In this document: in pieces, positions 26,752-35,314 of the stretch | Layout of the letters: each line of letters opens with the position of its first letter | How positions within the stretch are numbered: position 1 is the first letter of the stretch | Assembly (NCBI RefSeq): GCF_009827395.1 | Contig: NZ_WTYX01000001.1 | Coordinates: forward strand, 212,001 to 276,000 | From: Pontixanthobacter aquaemixtae | GTDB taxonomy: Bacteria > Pseudomonadota > Alphaproteobacteria > Sphingomonadales > Sphingomonadaceae | Reading direction: 5' to 3' | Length of the DNA stretch: 64,000 nucleotides | Notes under the pieces: generated by a model | Seen by the model: only the letters and a program-made list of their open reading frames with translations | What the model was told of the DNA's origin: nothing | Database searches by the model: none | Program-made: the position numbers and the translations under genes

Positions 26752-28770
26752 TCAGTCCTCAATTTTGGAGCTAGCGGCGATCAGGTCCCGCGAGCCAAGA
26801 TCTGCGGTCAAGATTCTTCGCATTGTTTCCGTGGCGATTTCGCGATTGAGCTGTTTGGTAGCGTGGTCGTCATCGAAGTAAAGTGGACTGCCGTTTCGCT
26901 CATTGAGACATCTGCGTGTTTCCTTGTCGCAAATTAGTGGCGCTGTGCGGACGACGTTGATTCGCGGGTTGCTTGCCAGCCTGTCAAACATGGCGATATT
27001 TTCCGCATTGGAAGACAAATATCGGTCGTAGCTGGTGGAGAGGCCATCCTTTGGCCGGCTGCCAAGTTGCGTCCGACGAATCATCATCTTCGGCACATGC
27101 CAACCCGTTTCTGGAATTTGATCGACGACAATGAGCGGCGCCGATCTAGAGAGCATCGTCAATTCCGTCTCAACATTCTCGTAGATCGACGCATATTCTT
27201 GGGCGTCAAATTCGGTCTTTCTAATCTCGCCGGGCTCGATTCCTCCTTCACCATTGTCATACCTCTCACCGGTCAGATGCAACCGCCAGCGGGTGATGAA
27301 AACTGCCGGAGCAGGATGTTCAGACAACAATTTCGGGATTAGCCTCACAAGGTTTTCGCAAAACGGACGGTCCAATCTACGGGTACCTGGGATAGGGAAA
27401 CATCCAGGCGATGTGATCGACACGAGCTTGAAACCATTTGCGCGAGCTGTGATGTAGAATTCGCGTTGAAACTCCCGCGCGTGCGAATCTCCAAAAAGAT
27501 AGAGCGTTTTCCCCTCGACATAGCAATCGGTCGCATCAACGAGCGCTTGCGCCTGGTCATCCGACTCCAGATCACATGGCCCGCTTTCGGCATCGGACCT
27601 GTTTGCCGCAATCGTGCTCAGTTGGTCAGGTGAAAACCGTGTGGGATATCCCTCTTTATGATTCATCCAGAGCGCTACGCCCGCAAGTGTCAGTAAGCAG
27701 ACAAAGCAACCGAGAATGAAAGGCCGCGTGCGAATTTTCTCTCGATCGCGCGTTGGCTGTTCTACAAATCTGTAACTGCCCAGCGCCAAGGCGAATGTTG
27801 CGGCAATCAGGCTGGCGGTTTGGACCGGGCTCAGTTCGACGACAGTCAGGGTTCTGGCAAATGCAAACAGTGGCTGGTGCCACAGATACGCGCTGTAGGA
27901 GAGCAATCCGATCCACACCATCGGCCGTGCCGTAAAAATTTTGGCAATCAGGTCTTGCTCACTGGCAAAAACCAGGAGGCACATCGTACCCAGAATGGTC
28001 GGGAGAGTATAAAAGCCCGGCAGCGCCATCGATTCGTCAATCAAAGCAAATGACAGCAAGATTGCTGTCAGGCCAATGGCTGTCCCGCCCTCGCGCACGG
28101 CTCTGGACCATTGCGGATCATGCTTCGTCATCATCCACGCGATGAGCGATCCGGCAACCAACTCCCAAGCGCGCATGGGCAGCAAATAAAATGTTGCGGC
28201 GGGGCTGGCCAGATTCAGCCATTCAGCAAGTACTAAACTGGACGCAAAGATCAGAAGCAGACTGGCCAGCAGGAACTTGCGGAACCAACGCCACATAACG
28301 ATCATAAAAATTGGAAACAGCAGGTAAAATTGCTCTTCGATACCAAGGCTCCAAAGGTGGATCAGCGGTTCGAAATCAGCTCTTTCTGAAAAGTAATTGG
28401 CGCTCATCCACAATCGGATGTTTGATACGAAGACTGTCGCCGCAGCGAGATCAAGGCCAAACAATTCCAGTTGTCTCGGGAACAGCAGAAGCCAAGCCGG
28501 GACTATGGTTGCGGTTAGCACCAGAATTAGCGCGGGCAATATTCGTCGCGCCCGGCGGTTCCAGAAATCTAGAAGGGAGAAGCGATCGTTTTCTAGGTCC
28601 TTGATAATCAGGGACGTAATTAGGAAGCCGCTGATGACGAAGAAGACATCGACCCCGAGGAAACCGCCCGGAATGATTGCGAAGCCTGCATGAAACAATA
28701 TGACGGAAACTACCGCGATGGCACGTATGCCATCTATCTCAGCCCGATATTTGAGCGCGGTGCTACTCAT
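26752..28770 (-). CDS. Acyltransferase 3 / SGNH-hydrolase fusion (OafA/YrhL type)
   Basis: 672 aa inner-membrane O-acetyltransferase for a surface glycan. About ten transmembrane helices in residues 10-360, opening YRAEIDGIRAIAVVSVILFH, followed by a periplasmic SGNH domain with block I LFGDSHAREF and C-terminal FDDDHATKQL (catalytic Asp and His). Such fusions modify LPS, peptidoglycan or exopolysaccharide. Its stop abuts the bfr stop (convergent). Confidence 0.9.
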   Translation of the reverse strand: MSSTALKYRAEIDGIRAIAVVSVILFHAGFAIIPGGFLGVDVFFVISGFLITSLIIKDLENDRFSLLDFWNRRARRILPALILVLTATIVPAWLLLFPRQLELFGLDLAAATVFVSNIRLWMSANYFSERADFEPLIHLWSLGIEEQFYLLFPIFMIVMWRWFRKFLLASLLLIFASSLVLAEWLNLASPAATFYLLPMRAWELVAGSLIAWMMTKHDPQWSRAVREGGTAIGLTAILLSFALIDESMALPGFYTLPTILGTMCLLVFASEQDLIAKIFTARPMVWIGLLSYSAYLWHQPLFAFARTLTVVELSPVQTASLIAATFALALGSYRFVEQPTRDREKIRTRPFILGCFVCLLTLAGVALWMNHKEGYPTRFSPDQLSTIAANRSDAESGPCDLESDDQAQALVDATDCYVEGKTLYLFGDSHAREFQREFYITARANGFKLVSITSPGCFPIPGTRRLDRPFCENLVRLIPKLLSEHPAPAVFITRWRLHLTGERYDNGEGGIEPGEIRKTEFDAQEYASIYENVETELTMLSRSAPLIVVDQIPETGWHVPKMMIRRTQLGSRPKDGLSTSYDRYLSSNAENIAMFDRLASNPRINVVRTAPLICDKETRRCLNERNGSPLYFDDDHATKQLNREIATETMRRILTADLGSRDLIAASSKIED

Positions 28771-28788
28771 AAACCTAGCTCTGACAAA

Positions 28789-30285
28789 TCACCGATTGGT
28801 CCGCTCTTGTTTACTCGCCTGCTGGCGGACGTGATACGGGTTCTTCGCGCTTTTCAGATTGACCCGCACCGGCACCGCTTCAAACCCCAGATTCTTGCGG
28901 ATGCCGTTGACCAGATAGCGTTCGTAGCTGGTCGGCAGAGAATCCAGCCGCGTGCCGAAAATCACAAAACGCGGCGGGCGGGTGCCGACTTGCGTGATAT
29001 AGCGCAGCTTGATCCGTTTGCCCCCGGGGGCTGGCGGCGGATTTTGGTCCAGCGCATCGTCGAACCAGCGATTGAGCGCAGAGGTGGGCACGCGTTTCGA
29101 CCAGCTGCTGCGGATCTCGAAAGCGGCTGAGAGCATGGTGTCGAGCCCTTTGCCGGTTTTCGCCGAGACCGCGAATAGCGGGAGACCGCGAACTTGCGCC
29201 AGCCCGTCATTGAGCGCAGCGCGGATACCGTTGAACAGGCTGGAGGCGTCCTCGGTTCCTTCCTGCCCCGCAACGTCCCATTTGTTGATCGCGACCATCA
29301 ACGCGCGACCTTCTTCGAGAACCTGCGAGGCGATTTTGAGGTCCTGATGCTCCAGCCCCTGCGTGGCGTCGAGCAGCAGTACCACGACTTCCGCAAAATC
29401 GATCGCCAGCTTGGCGTCCTGCACCGCCAGCCGCTCCAGCTTTTCGGTAACTTTCGCGCGTTTGCGCATACCGGCGGTGTCGATCAGGCGGATATCGCGC
29501 TCTTCACCGCTTTGCGGATCGAGCCATTTCCAATCGACCGCAATGGAATCGCGCGTGATCCCTGCTTCGGGGCCGGTCAGCAGCCGGTCTTCGCCCAGCA
29601 GCCGGTTGATCAGCGTGCTCTTGCCCGCATTGGGCCGCCCGACAATCGCAAGCTTGAGCGGGCCGGTATCGGGTTCATCCTCTTCGAAAAACTCTTCACC
29701 CGCAGCTTCGGCCGCGGCGCGCGCTTCTTCCACCGCCACTTTGCGCTCATATTCGGCTTGCGCTTTTTCCGCAGCAATCCGCGCCTCGCTGTCGCCGATA
29801 ATTGGCCACAATGCGCCGAACAGATCGGCAATGCCTTCGCCATGTTCGGCCGACACAGCGATCGGGTCGCCAAATCCCAGCGCATAGCTTTCGTAAATGC
29901 CCGCTTCGGCGGCTTTGCCTTCGGCCTTGTTGCACACCATCACCACAGGAACTTTCTGGTTGCGCAGCCACAAGGCGATTTCTTCATCCAGCGTGGTAAC
30001 GCCGGCGCGCGCATCGATTACCATCATCGCAGCATCCGCGCCGGTCAGGCTGACTTCGGTCTGTTTGCGCATCCGGCCCGGCAACGTATCGGGATCATCA
30101 TCTTCCCAACCCGCGGTATCGACCACTTCAAATTTCAGTCCGGCGATTTCTGCTTCGCCGCTTCGGCGGTCGCGCGTGACCCCGGGCTGATCGTCCACGA
30201 GCGCCAGTTTCTTGCCAACCAGACGGTTGAAAAGCGTGCTTTTGCCGACATTGGGACGGCCGATAATGACAACTTGGGGTAGCAT
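28789..30285 (-). CDS. der: GTPase Der (EngA), ribosome assembly
   Basis: Tandem-GTPase needed for 50S subunit maturation. 498 aa from the ATG at 30285 (MLPQVVIIGRPNVGKSTLFN); the frame extends 42 codons upstream without family support. First G domain P-loop GRPNVGKS, second GRPNAGKS, with DTAG motifs in each, and a C-terminal KH-like domain. The linker is acidic and longer than in E. coli, usual in this order. Confidence 0.96.
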   Translation of the reverse strand: MLPQVVIIGRPNVGKSTLFNRLVGKKLALVDDQPGVTRDRRSGEAEIAGLKFEVVDTAGWEDDDPDTLPGRMRKQTEVSLTGADAAMMVIDARAGVTTLDEEIALWLRNQKVPVVMVCNKAEGKAAEAGIYESYALGFGDPIAVSAEHGEGIADLFGALWPIIGDSEARIAAEKAQAEYERKVAVEEARAAAEAAGEEFFEEDEPDTGPLKLAIVGRPNAGKSTLINRLLGEDRLLTGPEAGITRDSIAVDWKWLDPQSGEERDIRLIDTAGMRKRAKVTEKLERLAVQDAKLAIDFAEVVVLLLDATQGLEHQDLKIASQVLEEGRALMVAINKWDVAGQEGTEDASSLFNGIRAALNDGLAQVRGLPLFAVSAKTGKGLDTMLSAAFEIRSSWSKRVPTSALNRWFDDALDQNPPPAPGGKRIKLRYITQVGTRPPRFVIFGTRLDSLPTSYERYLVNGIRKNLGFEAVPVRVNLKSAKNPYHVRQQASKQERTNR

Positions 30286-30435
30286 GATGCGGGGCAGTTG
30301 GGCCTTTATTGGACGAATGGCAAGCTGTGACCGTTTCACCAGCGTGTAACGTACCGAGGGCGGGAAGGTATGGTTAGTGTCAGTTAACCTAAGAAACGAA
30401 GACGTTCTCAACCCTAACAGCGCATTAGTGACGGC

Positions 30436-31194
30436 ATGTTACGTCGCTATACAAAATTTATAATCGTCGCAGTCATGGCCGGATCGGTCCCTGCATTGGC
30501 TGATAGCGTTCAGGCGCAGAGCCGGACCAGCCAATCGCGCGAGCTTGCGCCATACCTTCAATGCGTCCCCTATGCACGCCAGCAATCGGGGATCGCGATC
30601 TATGGCGATGCGCACACGTGGTGGGAACAGGCCAAGGGTCGTTTCGACCGTGGGCGCAAACCGCGCGTTGGCGCTGTGATGGCGTTCCAGCCGCATCGGA
30701 ATATGCAGCTCGGCCATGTGGCTGCGGTCAGCAAGATTATAGATAGCCGCACGGTTTTGCTGCGCCATGCCAACTGGTCGCCGATCAATGGGCGCCGCGG
30801 CCAGATCGAAAATGATGTTCGCGCGATCGATGTGTCACCCAACAACGATTGGAGCAGCGTGCGCGTGTGGTATGATCCGATCAAGAAATTGGGCAAGACC
30901 GCGTGGCCGATCCACGGATTTATCTATTCCGACAAGTCGCCGAATTTCCAAACGCCGCAATTCGACCGGCCCGTTCGCATAGCCAAGGCACCGGCCGCAC
31001 GCGTAGAGCCCAAACAGCCCCCCGTTTCGCGTGCTCCATCGCGCCGGTTTACCAGCGCCTTTGCCGATCTGGGGACGACTACGCCTCGCCGGACAGTCCG
31101 CCACAACGTTGCTGCGCGTCCCGCACCCGCTCCCCGCCGCAGCCGCCCGGCAGCGCGCGATCAAGTGTCCCGCGCGGTATCACTCTACGACTGA
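30436..31194 (+). CDS. CHAP-domain peptidoglycan hydrolase
   Basis: 252 aa secreted protein: signal peptide to about residue 28, then a CHAP/NlpC-like domain with C43 (LQCVPYAR), H94 (QLGHVAAV) and N113 (HANW) as the likely triad. The C-terminal 70 residues are Pro/Arg-rich and probably disordered. The TGA stop lies inside the ACTGAGGG arm of the structured element that follows. Confidence 0.85.
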   Translation: MLRRYTKFIIVAVMAGSVPALADSVQAQSRTSQSRELAPYLQCVPYARQQSGIAIYGDAHTWWEQAKGRFDRGRKPRVGAVMAFQPHRNMQLGHVAAVSKIIDSRTVLLRHANWSPINGRRGQIENDVRAIDVSPNNDWSSVRVWYDPIKKLGKTAWPIHGFIYSDKSPNFQTPQFDRPVRIAKAPAARVEPKQPPVSRAPSRRFTSAFADLGTTTPRRTVRHNVAARPAPAPRRSRPAARDQVSRAVSLYD

Positions 31195-31213
31195 GGGGGC
31201 TATTTGATTTAGG

Positions 31214-31454
31214 CCCTCAGTCGCCGGGCGCGACGCGTCCGCGTCGCTTGGCTATCGTCGCTTTCGCTCCCTGACGGTCGCTTCGCTGCGGGCGGCCGGT
31301 CGGCCTTGCGGTCAGCTAGTCGCTGACCGGATCAGCGCAATACTGACATGGCTTGGAATGGTCCGACCCGACCCAGACGGGTCGCAAGCGCAACCGCGCG
31401 TCGCCCGGTAGGGCGGAAGCCTAAGGGAGCGGATGCGACCGCCGGCGCTTGAGG
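31214..31454 (+). repeat. Structured intergenic element, copy A
   Basis: Begins CCCTCAGTCGCCGGGCG, then hairpin GCGACGC-GTCC-GCGTCGC, then TTGGCT, and continues with a segment (CGCTCCCTGACGGTCGCTTC, then GCTGCGGGCGG) nearly identical to the reverse complement of the element at 62546-62783. Its right end, read on the minus strand, is a decayed copy of the same opening (CCTCAAGCGCCGGCG, loop ATCC, then CTTAGGCT). It occupies the space between the CHAP and DUF3297 genes, which converge. No ORF. Function unknown. Confidence 0.85.
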
Positions 31455-31463
31455 CTAAATAAA

Positions 31464-31778
31464 TTACGCCTTGGCGATAGGCGGTTCGTCACCCAGATCT
31501 TCGTACCAGGCTTCGACAGGGCCCTTCAGCTTGATGGTGAGCGGCTGTCCCTTGCGGTCCAGCGTTTTGCCTGCCTGCACGCGGACCCATCCTTCGGAAA
31601 TGCAATATTCCTCGATATTGGTCCGTTCGGTGCCTTTGAAGCGGATTCCGATCCCGCGTTGCAGTTTCTCGCCATCGAAATGTTCGTGGCGCGGGTTTAC
31701 CGAAATGCGGTCTGGTGGCACGTCGGGGCCTGCCTTGGTGTCGGCCTCGGGTGCTTGCTCTGTATTTTTGTCGCTCAT
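31464..31778 (-). CDS. DUF3297 family protein
   Basis: 104 aa cytosolic protein. PDRISVNPRHEHFDGEKLQR followed by GIGIRFKGTER, then EEYCISEGWVRVQAGKTLDR and the basic GQPLTIKLKG, which is the DUF3297 pattern. Function unknown. Ends 10 nt from structured element A. Confidence 0.85.
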   Translation of the reverse strand: MSDKNTEQAPEADTKAGPDVPPDRISVNPRHEHFDGEKLQRGIGIRFKGTERTNIEEYCISEGWVRVQAGKTLDRKGQPLTIKLKGPVEAWYEDLGDEPPIAKA

Positions 31779-31971
31779 GATCGCCCCCTAATCTGCCGCG
31801 CGCGGGCAGGCAAGACGGCATGTTACGGTGCGCGGTTTGGCGCGGTATTTGGTTGGGCCCAATGGCATTAGAATCGCGCCAAACGCATCGCGCGCTTGCC
31901 CTTTTGCCTCGGGCCTTTTATGGGCGCACCCTTGCTCGCGAGTTAGACACTTGTGCGGCTTCGTTCAGGTT

Positions 31972-32056
31972 GCGGGCGTGGCGGAATTGGTAGACGCGCT
32001 GGTTTTAGGTACCAGTATCTTACGATGTGGGGGTTCGAGTCCCTTCGCCCGCACCA
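31972..32056 (+). tRNA. tRNA-Leu(UAG)
   Basis: 85-nt class II tRNA. Acceptor GCGGGCG pairs with CGCCCGC before an encoded ACCA end; anticodon stem CTGGT/ACCAG carries loop TTTAGGT with anticodon TAG; a long variable arm and GGTTCGAGTCC T-arm follow. It precedes tig by 58 nt. Confidence 0.96.
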
Positions 32057-32114
32057 GGACGCTGCTCTTGTCACTTGCAAAAACGTGATTTTATAAAGGT
32101 TTAAGTAGCGCATC

Positions 32115-33686
32115 ATGCAAATCAAAGAGACCACAAATGAAGGCCTCAAGCGCGCCTATACGGTGACCCTTCCTGCTGCCGATATCGCAGCCCGAGTGGA
32201 TACAGAGATCAAGAAGATCGCCCCACAGGTTAAAATGCCCGGCTTCCGCCCCGGAAAAGTTCCGGCGAATCTGGTCAAGAAAATGCATGGCGAACAGCTG
32301 CATGCGCAATCGCTCAACGACATGATTCGCGAATCTGTCGACGGGTTGATGAAAGAAAAAGAACTGCGACCGGCTATGCAGCCGGCGATCGAGCTGGAAG
32401 ACGGCTACGAAGAAGGCAAGGACGCATCGATCACTGTCGATCTGGAAGTTCTGCCCGTGATCGAGACTCCCAATATCGAAAAGCTTAAGCTGGAACGCCT
32501 GACGGTTCCAGTCAGCGACGATGCGGTAGACGAAGCAGTCAAGAATATTGCCGACCAGCAAAAGACCTACAAAGATGCGCCCAAGTCGAAGAAGGCGGGT
32601 GACGGCGACCAGCTGATTATCGATTTCGTTGGCAGCATCGACGGTGTCGAATTCGAAGGCGGCAAAGCCGAAGGGGCGCCGCTGGTAATCGGTTCGGGCC
32701 AGTTCATTCCCGGTTTTGAAGAGCAGCTGAAAGGCGCCAAAACGGGTGACGAGAAGACCATCACGGTGACTTTCCCCGAGAACTATCAGGCCGAACACCT
32801 GGCGGGCAAGGACGCGCAATTCGCGATCACTGTCCAGCAGGTCAAAGTCGAAGGCGAAAGCAAGGTCGACGATGATTTTGCCGCCTCGCTGGGTCTTGAA
32901 AGCCTCGACAAGCTGAAAGAACTGCTGCGCGGCCAGCTGGAGCAGGAAACCAATGGCCTCACCCGTACGCAAATGAAGCGCCAGCTTCTCGACCAGCTTG
33001 CTGCGGGCCACGATTTTGATGTTCCCGGAAAGATGGTCGATGCCGAATTTGACCAGATCTGGGCGCAGCTTCAGCAGGAAGCGGCCAAGGACGAAGATCC
33101 CGATGGCGCGCTGAAAGAAATCGAAGCCGAGAAGGACGATTACCGCAACATCGCCGAACGCCGCGTGCGTTTGGGCCTGTTGCTCAGCGAAATCGGCCAG
33201 AACAACGGTGTCGAAGTCAGCCAGCAGGAAATGAGCATGCTCATCCAGCAGGCAGCGCAGCAATATCGCGATGAAGATCGCCAGCGCTTCGTGGAATATA
33301 TCAATTCCGAACCAATGGCCGCCGCACAGCTGCGCGCGCCGCTATACGAAGACAAGGTTGTCGACTTCCTGTTCGGGAAAGCCGACGTGACCGATCGCGA
33401 AGTGACCCGCGAAGAGCTTGAAGCCGCTATCGAAGCGGATGAGGCGGCGGAGGAAGCTGCGGCCAAGAAGGGCGCGAAGAAGAAAGCGCCGGCCAAGAAG
33501 AAAGCGGCTCCTAAAAAGGCCGCTGCGAAGAAGGCCCCGGCAAAGAAGGAAACAGCCAAGAAAGCTCCGGCCAAGAAAGCCGCTGCGAAGAAAACTCCGG
33601 CAAAGAAAGCAGAACCTAAAAAGGCGCCCGCCAAAAAGCCGGCAGCAAAGAAGGCTGCACCCAAGAAAGCTGCCAAGAAGAAGTAA
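32115..33686 (+). CDS. tig: Trigger factor with Lys/Ala/Pro-rich C-terminal tail
   Basis: Ribosome-associated folding chaperone and prolyl isomerase. 523 aa; the core resembles the family (ribosome-binding GFRPGKVP at about 43-50, an FKBP domain near 160-245, and a C-terminal helical cradle). The last 78 residues (446-523) are an added AAKKAPAKK-type tail of the histone H1 or AlgP kind, carrying roughly 40 lysines. This tail is unusual in a trigger factor and might bind RNA, DNA or the ribosome. A terminator follows. Confidence 0.95.
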   Translation: MQIKETTNEGLKRAYTVTLPAADIAARVDTEIKKIAPQVKMPGFRPGKVPANLVKKMHGEQLHAQSLNDMIRESVDGLMKEKELRPAMQPAIELEDGYEEGKDASITVDLEVLPVIETPNIEKLKLERLTVPVSDDAVDEAVKNIADQQKTYKDAPKSKKAGDGDQLIIDFVGSIDGVEFEGGKAEGAPLVIGSGQFIPGFEEQLKGAKTGDEKTITVTFPENYQAEHLAGKDAQFAITVQQVKVEGESKVDDDFAASLGLESLDKLKELLRGQLEQETNGLTRTQMKRQLLDQLAAGHDFDVPGKMVDAEFDQIWAQLQQEAAKDEDPDGALKEIEAEKDDYRNIAERRVRLGLLLSEIGQNNGVEVSQQEMSMLIQQAAQQYRDEDRQRFVEYINSEPMAAAQLRAPLYEDKVVDFLFGKADVTDREVTREELEAAIEADEAAEEAAAKKGAKKKAPAKKKAAPKKAAAKKAPAKKETAKKAPAKKAAAKKTPAKKAEPKKAPAKKPAAKKAAPKKAAKKK

Positions 33687-33707
33687 GCGCCTGAGCTTAC
33701 GATCAAA

Positions 33708-33742
33708 GGGGGCCGCGCGGATATTCCGACGCGGCCCTTTTT
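33708..33742 (+). terminator. Rho-independent terminator of tig
   Basis: GGGCCGCG ... CGCGGCCC stem with an 11-nt loop region, followed by TTTTT, about 20 nt past the tig stop. Confidence 0.9.
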
Positions 33743-33745
33743 GTA

Positions 33746-35272
33746 TCAGTCGCCGCGTACGAGATCCCACCGCTCGAATGAGGGCGTGGGCAATTTGGCG
33801 CTGCGCGCCGTTTCATATGCCGCGCCGGCTTTCAACACCTCGTGATCGTTCCATTTCGCGCCGAAGAAGCTGATCCCGACGGGCAGGCTTTCGACCGCCC
33901 CCATCGGCACGGTCAGATGCGGATAGCCCGCAATCGCTGCCGGGCTGCCAAAGCCGATGCTGCCGTTAAAGCTGTCTCCGTTGACCAGATCGCTGACCCA
34001 TGCCGGACCGCGCGTGGGCGCAATCAGGAACCGGACATCGTTGTCCGCCAACAGCTTGTCGAGTGTTTCCGCGCCCGCAATCCGCACCGCGTTTTCGCGC
34101 GCTGTCTCATAGACCTCGCGATCGGTGGTTTGTTCGGCCTGCTCAAACAGGCTTTGACCGAACCAGCGCATTTCACCGGCGGCGTTCTGTTTGTTGAAAG
34201 CGATCAGGTCGGCCAGGCTGTGCGGCACGTTTGCATCGCCCTCCTTCGCGGGCAGGCTTTGCAGATATTTGCCCATTCCCTCGCGCAATTCAAACATCAG
34301 CACGGTGAAACTGTCGCGGTACATTTCCGGATCGGGTTCAATCTCGATATCGACCAGAATCGCGCCCGCGCGCTGCATATCGGCCAATGCTGTCTCGAAC
34401 ACCGCGGCAACATCTTCGCGATTGCCGATCTGGTTGCGCATGACACCAATGCGGATGCCTTGCAGATAATTCGCGGCCTGAACCGGCATCAGCCCCTGCG
34501 TGTAATCTTCCTGCCGGGAAACACCCAAGGTCGCTTTGTCCGCCGCGTCTTCACCTGCCATCGCGGTGAGCAGCAGAGCCGCGTCATAGACGGTCCGGGT
34601 CATCGGCCCTGCGGTATCCTGGGTACTGGAAATCGGTACAATATGGGTCCGGCTGACCAGCCCCACGCTGGGCTTGAAGCCGACCACGCCATTGATACTG
34701 GCGGGGCAGGTGATCGAACCGTTGGTTTCGGTTCCGATCGCGGCCCAGGCAAATCCGGCGGCAATCGCCGCGCCGCTGCCCGAAGATGATCCGCAGGCAT
34801 TGCGGTCGGTGGCATGCGGGTTTTTGGTCAGTTCGCCAATCGCGCTCCACCCGCTGGTCGAATTCCGGTCGCGGATATTGGCCCATTCGCTGAGATTGGT
34901 CTTGCCCAGAATAACGCCGCCCGCAGCGCGGATATTCTCGATCAGCGGCGCATCGCGGCCCGTGTTGTTGTCTTTCAAAGCGAGACTACCCGCAGTGGTT
35001 GGAAATTCGCTGGTTTCGATATTGTCTTTCACCAGAACAGTGCGACCGCCAAGGCGGGTTGTCCCGCGCATTTCAGCGGCGATTTCCGGCGCTTCGGGAT
35101 TATAGACAATAACCGCGTTCAGTTCCGGCCCCGCATCATCGAGCGCTTCGATCCGCTCTAAATAATGCCGCGCTTCCTCAGGAGTATTGCGGATCGAATC
35201 CGCCGAAGCGGAAGGGGCACCCAAGGCCGTAGCGAGCAGAAATGCCGTCGCGGTCAATTGTCTGATAGTCAT
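33746..35272 (-). CDS. Secreted amidase, amidase-signature family
   Basis: 508 aa from the ATG at 35272, with a signal peptide (MTIRQLTATAFLLATALGAP). The amidase-signature Ser-cisSer-Lys elements are present: TVLVKDNIE, then the Gly/Ser-rich ACGSSSGSGAAIAAG and GTETNGSITCPAS. Hydrolyses an amide bond; substrate unknown. Convergent with tig. Confidence 0.9.
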   Translation of the reverse strand: MTIRQLTATAFLLATALGAPSASADSIRNTPEEARHYLERIEALDDAGPELNAVIVYNPEAPEIAAEMRGTTRLGGRTVLVKDNIETSEFPTTAGSLALKDNNTGRDAPLIENIRAAGGVILGKTNLSEWANIRDRNSTSGWSAIGELTKNPHATDRNACGSSSGSGAAIAAGFAWAAIGTETNGSITCPASINGVVGFKPSVGLVSRTHIVPISSTQDTAGPMTRTVYDAALLLTAMAGEDAADKATLGVSRQEDYTQGLMPVQAANYLQGIRIGVMRNQIGNREDVAAVFETALADMQRAGAILVDIEIEPDPEMYRDSFTVLMFELREGMGKYLQSLPAKEGDANVPHSLADLIAFNKQNAAGEMRWFGQSLFEQAEQTTDREVYETARENAVRIAGAETLDKLLADNDVRFLIAPTRGPAWVSDLVNGDSFNGSIGFGSPAAIAGYPHLTVPMGAVESLPVGISFFGAKWNDHEVLKAGAAYETARSAKLPTPSFERWDLVRGD

Positions 35273-35314
35273 GCGCGCACTGTGCCACGCGCCCGGCAAA
35301 GCGCAAGCGCGGGG

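Noticed and set aside
30286-30411. Upstream extension of der
   Set aside because: 42 extra in-frame codons lack similarity to Der; the ATG at 30285 gives the standard N-terminus.
31195-31456. Possible small RNA gene such as 6S or tmRNA in the 31.2-kb gap
   Set aside because: No match to the known tmRNA or 6S layout; homology with the 62.5-kb element explains the structure better as a dispersed repeat.
32091-33263. 390-codon open frame on the minus strand opposite tig
   Set aside because: Phe/Leu/Asp-rich mirror of a conserved trigger factor gene, no ribosome-binding site and no family features.
33450-33683. Lys/Ala repeat in tig as a CRISPR-like or tandem array
   Set aside because: It is in frame and forms a low-complexity protein tail; no spacers or constant repeat unit.
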